DNA of 64,000 nt from Anaeramoeba ignava (taxonomy: Eukaryota; Metamonada; Anaeramoebidae). The stretch covers positions 332,501-396,500 of the forward strand of contig JAPDFW010000070.1 of NCBI GenBank assembly GCA_028826165.1. Reading direction: 5' to 3'. The position numbers and the translations under genes are program-made. Under the pieces are notes generated by a model, which worked only from the letters and a program-made list of their open reading frames with translations, was not told the origin of the DNA and ran no database searches. This document shows, piece after piece, positions 55,620 to 64,000 of this stretch; position 1 is the stretch's first letter, and each line of letters opens with the position of its first letter.

Positions 55620-57926
55620 ATGAATTTTATAGAAATTATTAATAAATATTTCCCTGATTTAAAATCTTTCCAAAATTCAAATCAAATCCTTAATATTTTA
55701 GAATCTCAAAATCAACAAATTTTATCAAAATCAAACTCTATTGATCTAAATTTACCTCAAAAAAATAAACAAAATTTATCAAATCAAATTGAAAATTTAA
55801 AACAAGAAATTATTGAAATCAAAAAATCACTGGAAACCCAAAAAGAAAAACAAAACACTCAAGAACTTAAAAATAAAATTCAACCGTTATTTGATTCATT
55901 ACTTTCTTCTTTATTTTTTGATGATCAACAACTAAATTTAATTGAAAAACAATTTGAATTCAAAATTGATCATGAAATTCCAAACAAAATCAATTCTAAT
56001 TCTTCATTTCTACAAAAGATTCGCGAAGCCACTGATTCAAAAACAAAAAATATCGACTCTTTATTTGATTTGATTCCAAAGGATGCTGAAGATTTTCATC
56101 ATCTTTTAAATTCAAAAGAATACCAACAAATAAAATCAATTCAAGTGAATAACCCAGAAAAATTAGAAATCATCGAAAACAAAATCAGCAAAATTACTCA
56201 AGAGATTATTGAGAACAAAAAGCAAATTCTCACTTCGCTTCTGGATGCCTTCCAATGGCCAGCAATCCGTATTGATTCAGTTGACAAATTGGATGGATGG
56301 AAAATTTTCAGTCAAATTTTTGGTGATCTTCTTCAATTGAAATGGGAAGCTGCTTTCGAACTCATTACACGTCCATTGATGATTCGGTTTAAATTTAATT
56401 TTTATGGAGATGTCCCAACAAATGATATTGCTCATCCAGAATGGATATTCAAATACATATTCGATCTCAAAAAAAATCATTTAACTTTTCTCGACAAATT
56501 CATTCAACCCATTTTTATTCAAAGGAAAATCACCCATGTTTATGTCCATACTTTATTAATTGAGCAATTAATCCATGAAGCAACCAAAAAAATTATCCAG
56601 AATTTGAACCAAATTACAAAACAATATCAACCCAAAAATATGTCAAAGGATGAAAAAGATTTATTTTACCATACAATAAACGAATTGTTTAATTTCCAAC
56701 AAAATTTATCTCAAGAATACGAGTTTTCAGATTCGTTTCCTGATCCCATATCCATATTTACAGATTCCCCGATTCATTACCAAAAGGGAGTAACAATGAA
56801 ACCAGAAAACTCTCTCCATTTTTACTATTTCAAAGTTTGGAAATTTATTGAAAAAGAATGTAAATAAGAATTCAAGATGAAAACAATTTCTCTTTTATAT
56901 TCGTCATTCATTTAATTTAATTTAATTTAATTTTTTATTTTTATTTTATTTTTTAATTTAATTGTATTTATTATCAATCATTAAGTACTTCATCGAGAAG
57001 TTATAAAACTATTTGAATCAAAGAATTGCTTAAACCTCATTTTCAACCAATTTACACCCCAAAAATCATTGATGGTTGATTTAAAACCAACGTATTTTAG
57101 TTACGGATTCACCATTTTATTACTAGATTTCTTCAATAGAGTCAAACATCTTCAATCAAGTCGCCAATGTTTAAGTTTATCAAACAAAATTGCCATCTAT
57201 TTACTTGATTTGTTTTGTGATCTGGTATTTTTATTAGTTTCATTTCAATTCAATCCAAAAATCAATACTAATTTTGGTTTTTTGAAATGATTTAGTTGAA
57301 AAAAAAATATTCAAGTAATTCAAATATCGTTATTGAAATAATCTGTCCACTTATTAATTCAGCAAATTATGTTAAGCAAGTTCTTGAAGATTTGAATCAT
57401 GATTTTGTAAATATAAAAATTTATAAAAATTTATAAAAAATTAAAATTAAAAAAAAAAAAAAAAAAGTTCTTCATTCAATTAGAAAATTCCAAAAATTTT
57501 TACCTAAATGATCCAAAACAAAAAACCCAAAAATTATGGATGAATGAAATTATTCAATCTCCTTCTTTATCACAAACTAAACCAATATTTTTCCAGAAAA
57601 AAATCCAAAACTTGCAGAATCTTATCGATTATTTACTCGAAGAATTTATAAGATTATTTCTTCAATCCTTCAATAAGGAAACTATCCCTTTAATGGACCA
57701 AGAATCAATTGAATTCGTTTCAATCAAACATTTTATTTTGATTTATCCAAATTTATTTAGCAAAGTGAAATTTTTTTATCAAAAATTAAGACAAGTTGAA
57801 CAAATTTTAATTCATGATCAATTTGAGAAATTATTTCTTTCAGTTTCAAATGGAATCCAAAAAAATCTTTTTAACTCAATTGTTGATCAAAATTTTTCTA
57901 AATTTTTTGATGAAAACGAAATTTAA
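55620..57926 (+). CDS. RINT1/Tip20-like vesicle-tethering protein
   Basis: Subunit of the Dsl1/NRZ complex that tethers Golgi-derived vesicles at the ER. Four exons, 55620-56859, 56986-57224, 57296-57406 and 57468-57926, give 682 residues (yeast Tip20 about 700, human RINT1 792). The N-terminus is coiled coil (LKQEIIEIKKSLETQKEK). The RINT1/Tip20 core is recognisable: RPLMIRFKFNFYGDVPTN, HPEWIFKYIFDL, LTFLDKFIQPIF, then CPLINSANYVKQVLEDL and FIQLENSKNFY. The three joins (GTAAAT, GTATTT and GTAAAT donors) keep the frame without any shift. The start lies about 80 bases from the exon 1 remnant of the transporter pseudogene, on the opposite strand, with a TTTTTCATTTTTTTC block between. Confidence 0.85.
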
Positions 57927-58034
57927 AAAAACAGAAACAGAAACAGAAACATAAATGAAAATGAAAATGAAAAGATTTTCTTTTTTATCAAATTTTTGGA
58001 ATGAAAAGAATGAAAAAAAAATTTAAATTTAAAT

Positions 58035-61000
58035 TTAAATGTTCCTCATTAAAATTTCTTGGAAATATTTAAAAGATTCAATACAATGTTGAACTTGAAT
58101 AATTTCTGGGAAACTTTTGATGGTTTTCTCAATTAATGAATTTTTAGTTAATGAAGAATAAGCAATAAAACTTTCTTTTAATTTATCGTTTTGAGAAATT
58201 GTTTCTTTTTCTTTTAAAATTTCCAAAATAAAATTAAGCCAAAAATTTATAAAAGAATCAGAAAGTTGTCCGATTTTTGATGCAAAACTATCCAATTCCT
58301 TTTTTAAATTTGTATTTAATGGTGCTTGATAACATTGTGCAATTGATTTTAATGGTTCATCAAAAATTTGTTTGAATTTATTCTTAATAAAAAGAATATG
58401 AGTTAATTTAACTTCTTTTTTCAATGTTGGTGATATTTTGGCAATTTCTTCAATTTCTTGAATTTGGAGATCTTTTGAAACAAATTGATATAATGGTTTT
58501 TCAAAAAATTCATTTGAAAAAAGTGTATCAGAACTTTGGTTGAAATATTCAATAATATGATCAATAATAAATAGGAAATTTCTTGATTTAAAATTCTCAT
58601 TAAGTTCCTTCAATATTTGATTCCATTTAAATTCAGAAAGAGAAGATTGATTTTCCTGAATGATTTCTAGGTTAAATTCTTTGAAATCGATTTGTGTATC
58701 TAAGAATACAAAATTATTAATTCTGAATGTGAAATTTTTTGAGTTTGTTAATATGTTTGTTAATATATTTTTCACTCTATTTTCAATTTCATTTGGAGTT
58801 GATTTGAATATAATTTCTTTTTCAAATAATTCTTCAATTTCAGAAATTTCAAATTTGAAAAGTCGTAATTTATCAATTTTCTCATCTAAATCAGGTAATT
58901 TAACAACAAGCCTATTTTCCTTTTTCCTTTTCTTTTTATCATCTTTACTTTCTGTCAATTTCAATGCTTTTTCAATTAGATTTCTATTCAGATTTGAAAT
59001 GTGCTCAATAACAATCTTAACGAAACATTTTTTTTCATCGTCAATTTCTCCAGGAATAAAATACTCAATTGATGTATTTTTATTAATGGTGAATGCTTCC
59101 AAATCTCTTGATAATCCATTTTTCAAAATTAAATATTTTGTTTGTTTCCAACATGTATTGAAAAATTTCTCGAATTTATTATAAACTTCCGTCCAATTCC
59201 GTTCTTCTTTTTTTTTCGATAATTCAAAAGTAAAATCTTCAATAGAAATGCTCTCAATTTCATCTTTTGATAACTTTCCATTCCACAACTTGAATAAATT
59301 GTTAATAAACAATAAAAATGAAGGAAATAAATTGATCAGTTCAACAGCATCTAAATTTTCAAATAAAAATCTTATAAACTTATTCTCCTGTGTAGATTGA
59401 TTATAAATGGTGAAAAGCAGATTTTGGCTTTCAAATTGATATAAATACCATTTTTTTTGGAGATAACTCTTTTGGATTTCATTCAAAAGATTACTTTTCT
59501 TAAAACTTTTTTCTTTGATTAATTTGATAATTCCTGCATGTGAATTTTTCCAAACTTCTTGAATTTTATTTTCAAATTTATTTCTTGATTCTGGCTTTTC
59601 AAACGTCTTGAAGGTATTAAGTTTTGCTAATTTGCTATTTTCTGTTTTTAATTCAAGAGATATTTTTTGCAGAATCAAATGGAAATACAGAACAGAATTT
59701 CCAAATGTTGTTTCAAGTAATTTTGAAAGAGCAAAGAAATCATTCTGAATATGTTCATGTAAAAGATTTAGGATTTGTTCCTGTGAATTTGGATGAGAAA
59801 AAAAATCATTGACCATCATCAAAAATCCTAATCTAAATGATAGTGTCCCAAACACAAATCCAAATAATATTGAGTAAAAAAATAAACGAAGAATCCGGAA
59901 TGTAATTGGATTTAAGTCTCTAACAGTATAAAATATACTTTTTGGCAAGTTTGAATCAAAAATTAAATAGGGTGGATTCGTGAAGAAATTGATATCCACA
60001 GCTCTTAGAGATAATGAAGCTTTACAAATTGAGCATTCTTTGAGTTTTGATTCTTTTGAGTAATAATTTAAATGATTGTTTCGGCAAAGCAACCAATTAT
60101 TAGCATCTTTAATAAATTCGTTTTCAAATGGGATTGGAGGTGTTGTTGGGAAATAGAAACAGAGTTTTTCAGTTTTTTGGATTCTTTTTTCTGGATCATT
60201 TTCCATAATTATTGGGAATAATGAAAATAATGGTTCAATTTTATATTGCTCGAAAATTTCTATTGAATGAATAATTACTTGAAATAATTTGCCATATTCA
60301 TCATTATTTTGAATTTTCCCAAGTTTACTTTCAATGTGTGGAATAAATTTTGAATCGGTTATTAAATGAGATATATTTGCACTTTCATCAATTTTTTTAT
60401 TTGTAAAATATCCCAATATTGGTGTTTCTTTTGTAAATTCAATTGCTTTTGAATGTTTAGAAAATATTTTTTGGAATTGTTGAATATCTTTTTCTTTTGT
60501 TTTTCTTTTTTTTGAAATTTTTGTCAAGAAATTATTAATTGATGAAACTCCTCCTTTGTTGTAAATATTATGCAAAGAGAATAAAACCCAATCATCCTTA
60601 ATTGATATCTTGGATGTTCTGATAATATTTCTTAAATCTTTTTCTTTTTTTTTAATGATCTTTTTTCGTATTTCAATTAAATTAATAATTTGTTGAATAT
60701 TAATTGGTTCTTTAAATTGAACGCCTAAATGATTTAATAATTTTGAAGAATTTTTTTCATTTGAATCATTTTGAATTGTATTTATTGTGAAATTTTGATT
60801 TAAAGATTTTGGATTTTCCTCAAAAAATTTAACTAGCATTAAAGATATCAAATTGTTATGATTTTCTTCTAATGTATTTAAATCACATTTTGTCAAAGTA
60901 TTATCAATTCCTTTTTTAAAAGCGTTTTTTAATCCTTCAGAAATATCCTTCACAAATGCAAAATTAAACAAATGATCCAAACAAAGAACACGAATATTTT

Positions 61001-64000
61001 TCAATTGAGCTTCATTCAAAATTTGGATTCTTTGTATATCATATTCAGCAACAATATTTAAAAATGTTTCAATATTATTAGTTGCATATTTTGTTTTTCC
61101 ATGAAATAAATTTTGTTGGAACTCTAATCTTTCAACCATTAATTGGAATAAAAATTTAAAAAAAGTAGGAAATAATCCAACAAATAAAAAATTCTTAATT
61201 GATTCTTCTTTGTTTCTTCTTATAATTGCCTTCAAAACTGGGATGTAAATTGTTTCAACAAAATTTTCGGTTTTCAAATCTCCAAAAGTAATTCTTTTGT
61301 TACTTTTCTTAAAAAACAAATGAACAGAATCAAAATTTTGAAATTCAACAATTTCCATAACTTGAAATTTAATAAGAATTTTATGCCAATCATTAATTAA
61401 TTCTTGTATTTTTGGTTGTTCAATTTCTTTTTCTGGATCTTGTGTTTCCAAAAATTCAATTAATTTCTTAAATCTTGGAGTAAAAGAATAAATTTCTGGT
61501 ATAATATTTGGACGATTTTGTAAAACTTCTTTTGAATCCATTTGTTTTCCAAGAATTTCCAAACATGAAAAAATGAACAAATATTCTGAAAATTTTGGCT
61601 TAATTTCTTCTTCAGATTCTTTTTCAGATTCTTTTTTAGATTGTTTTTAGATTGTTTTTTAGATTGTTTTTTAGATTGTTTTTTAGATTCTTTTTCAGAT
61701 TCTTTTTCAGATTCTTTTTCAGATTGTTTTTTAGATTGTTTTTTAGATTGTTTTTTAGATTGTTTTTTAGATTGTTTTTTAGATTGTTTTTTAGATTCTT
61801 TTTCAGATTGTTTTTCAGGTTGTTTTTTAGATTCTTTTTTAGATTGTTTTTTAGGTTGTTTTTTAGATTCTTTTTCAGATTCTTCTTTAGATTGTTTTTT
61901 AGATTCTTTTTCAGGTTGTTTTTTAGATTGTTTTTTAGATTCTTTTTTAGATTCTTCTTTAGGTTGTTTTTTAGATTCTTTTTCAGATTGTTTTTTAGAT
62001 TGTTTTTTAGATTGTTTTTTAGATTGTTTTTCAGGTTCTTCTTTAGATTGTTCTTTAGATTGTTTTTTAGATTGTTTTTTAGATTCTTCGTCTTTTTAGA
62101 TTGTTTTTAGATTCTTTTTTAGATTCTTTTTTAGATTCTTCTTTAGATTGTTTTTCAGATTGTTTTTTAGATTGTTTTTTAGATTGTTTTTTAGATTGTT
62201 TTTTAGATTCTTTTTCAGGTTCTTTTTTAGATTCTTCTTTAGATTCTTTTTTAGATTGTTTTTTAGATTGTTTTTCAGATTGTTTTTCAGATTGTTTTTT
62301 AGATTCTTTTTCAGGTTGTTTTTTAGATTGTTTTTTAGATTGTTTTTCAGATTCTTTTTTAGATTGTTTTTTAGATTGTTTTTTAGATTGTTCTTTAGAT
62401 TGTTTTTTAGATTGTTTTTCAGGTTGTTTTTTAGATTGTTTTTTAGATTCTTCTTTAGATTCTTCTTTAGATTGTTTTTTAGATTGTTTTTCAGATTCTT
62501 TTTCAGATTCTTTTTTAGATTCTTTTTCAGATTGTTTTTTAGATTCTTTTTCAGGTTGTTTTTTAGATTGTTTTTTAGATTGTTTTTTAGATTGTTTTTC
62601 AGATTCTTTTTTAGATTGTTTTTTAGATTCTTCTTTAGATTGTTTTTTAGATTGTTTTTTAGATTCTTCTTTAGATTGTTTTTTAGATTGTTTTTTAGAT
62701 TGTTTTTCAGGTTCTTCTTTAGATTGTTCTTTAGATTGTTTTTTAGATTGTTTTTTAGATTCTTTTTCAGGTTCTTCTTTAGATTGTTTTTTAGATTCTT
62801 TTTTAGATTCTTTTTTAGATTCTTCTTTAGATTGTTTTTCAGATTGTTTTTTAGATTGTTTTTTAGATTGTTTTTTAGATTGTTTTTTAGATTGTTTATT
62901 CAATTTTTGATTATAATTTTCTTTTAATTGTTCACCAAATTTTTTGTTCATATATTCCCAAATTTCTGTAATTGATTTGAGATGATCTTTGAAATTCGAA
63001 ATGTAAATTTCTTGTATTTCAATTAAAGTGTATTCTGTTTTGTATTGTTGTGTAAAAATCAAATTTAAAATATCAATATTCAATTCTTCAATAATTTTGA
63101 TTTGATTAGTTTTCAATGTAAAATGTAATAAATCATGAATATATCTTGTCAGTAAATCAACATCTTTTTGATCTTCCGAACTAAATAATATTGATAAAAT
63201 TTGAATATCTTTTTCTTCTATTCTTTCACTATTTTTCAAAAAGATAAAGGAATTATCATTATCATTATCATTATTGTTGTTTTTGTTGCTTTTTTGTTGT
63301 TTGATTAACAGTTCTTGAATTGATAAATAAATATAATTTGAAAATGGGAATTGAGCTTTAAAAGTATAATCAGTTTCAAATAAAGGATAGAAATGAATAG
63401 AAAAATTCTTTGAAATATTGATCCAAACATCTAAAATATATTTTTGTTCTTCTCTAAAAAGATGAAGATTGTAGTTTCGATCAAAACTAGAAAGAAAAAT
63501 GGAAAATATTTTAATAATTTTGGAGAAAAATTCGTCTGAGATGTAAGATATGAAAGTTTCATCTCTTCTTTTCCGTTCTTTTTTTTCTTTTATCATATCA
63601 ACAATATTCCATTGATATAGTTTGTTGCTTTCATTCTTTTTTTCTTTGGATGCCGTGATAAAAGAATTAATCATAGATTGAACAAAGTTTTTGTTATCAA
63701 GTAAATTGATTGCCAAATTGATTAGTTCTGAATAATATTTGCTATCTGAACGCAAAAATTTACTTATAGAAAATGTAATATTGTTTTTTAGGATCACAGG
63801 TATTTGATCTTTAACATTTTGTATTAGTGTTTCCATTGATAAATTTTGGTCTATATTTCCTATTTTCAGATCAATTTCTATTTTTGGTGAAAGTTCCTCA
63901 AGATAATAATATTCCCAAATATCATCAAAACAATAGAAAAAAGTTTTTTTTATTAATGTAAGCGGGAGATGAACTATAAATACCACATAAAATTGTTGTT
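58035..64000 (-). CDS. RNF213/mysterin-like giant E3 ligase, C-terminal part, 5' end beyond window
   Basis: RNF213-type proteins combine a dynein-like AAA core with an E3 module and act in lipid-droplet and antimicrobial ubiquitination. The frame is open from the right edge (FIVHLPLTLIKKT, the post-AAA segment) to 62079, then from about 61650 to the stop at 58035; both stretches are in the same frame. Family features near the C-terminus are NNWLLCRNNHLNYY with ECSICKAS (RZ-finger-like), LNPITFRILRLFFYSIL and LLHEHIQNDFFALSKLL. No RING finger is visible: the Cys residues are too few. The RZ-like site keeps C-X3-H and C-X2-C but lacks the central Cys. A Lys/Gln/Ser repeat of about 400 codons interrupts the protein, and the frame slips inside it. 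Family call is from pattern memory. Confidence 0.65.
61625..62905 (-). repeat. Coding minisatellite (CAATCTAAAAAA)n, Gln-Ser-Lys-Lys repeat
   Basis: About 1.28 kb of 12-base units that read QSKK, ESKK, QSKE, QPEK and ESEK in frame. Unit length is four codons, so copy-number changes preserve frame. Two copies have five instead of six A (near 62103 and 61650) and one copy is irregular (AAAAAGACGAAGAATCT at about 62080-62095). These put the segment between them out of frame, and the second deletion restores the original frame. The complementary strand is also open, as an artefact. Confidence 0.85.

Noticed and set aside
57069-57290. Separate small gene within the RINT1-like locus
   Set aside because: Most of it is exon 2 of RINT1-like; the tail beyond 57224 is intron read through.
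61641-62927. Long plus-strand frames of Leu-Asp-Cys-Phe or Phe-Arg-Leu repeats
   Set aside because: Complement of the Gln-Ser-Lys-Lys coding minisatellite; the minus strand is in frame with flanking non-repeat protein, the plus strand is not.

Overview
The window is nuclear DNA of an extremely AT-rich, intron-bearing protist. Every multi-exon gene is eukaryotic in type: PCNA, formin, LIM, SNARE, BRSK/SAD kinase, topoisomerase III, MEMO, RINT1, RNF213-like, BTB-TLDc and actin. Introns are mostly GT-AG, genes are separated by short T-rich or A-rich spacers, and introns and spacers are filled with simple tandem repeats. The Asn/Glu-rich runs and the BTB-TLDc, formin and RNF213 genes remind me of amoeboid protists such as Anaeramoeba. 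That placement is a guess; nothing here fixes the species.

Layout. 1-2.3 kb: SAC9-type phosphoinositide phosphatase (-), running off the left edge. 2.5-4.0 kb: satellite. 4.1-5.5 kb: PCNA (+). 5.9-11.0 kb: large protein of PH-like repeats (+) with one frame break. 11.4-12.6 kb: two-box HMGB protein (-). 14.1-21.7 kb: diaphanous-type formin (+) with one frame break. 21.8-26.1 kb (-): coiled-coil protein, LIM protein, Vti1-like SNARE, unknown protein. 26.2-39.0 kb: two long AT-rich arms in inverted orientation, each carrying a tRNA-Glu sequence, around a compact trio of BTB-TLDc, divergent actin and a beta-helix membrane protein. 39.0-53.6 kb (-): glucosylceramidase, topoisomerase III, PGAP3-like protein with an AT-AC intron, MEMO, BRSK/SAD-like kinase, TauE/SafE transporter. 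54.5-55.5 kb: broken transporter copy. 55.6-57.9 kb: RINT1/Tip20-like tether (+). 58.0-64 kb: C-terminal half of an RNF213-like E3 ligase (-), running off the right edge, with a huge Lys/Gln/Ser repeat.

Functional links are loose. Several products act in membrane traffic and lipid metabolism (SAC9, Vti1, RINT1, PGAP3-like, glucosylceramidase) or in actin and cytoskeleton regulation (formin, actin, LIM, MEMO). Adjacent genes are independent transcription units, not operons.

The most interesting signals are: (1) at least three genes whose frame ends at a stop codon and resumes exactly +1, as if the T of the stop were skipped; (2) a perfect minor-spliceosome-type AT-AC donor in the PGAP3-like gene; (3) the inverted-repeat, tRNA-bearing cassette; (4) introns that each carry a private tandem repeat; (5) a topoisomerase III gene lacking the coding sequence for one conserved TOPRIM segment. 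Single-base assembly errors are a live alternative for (1). All exon joins were made by hand from frame, splice signals and remembered family patterns, with no database search.
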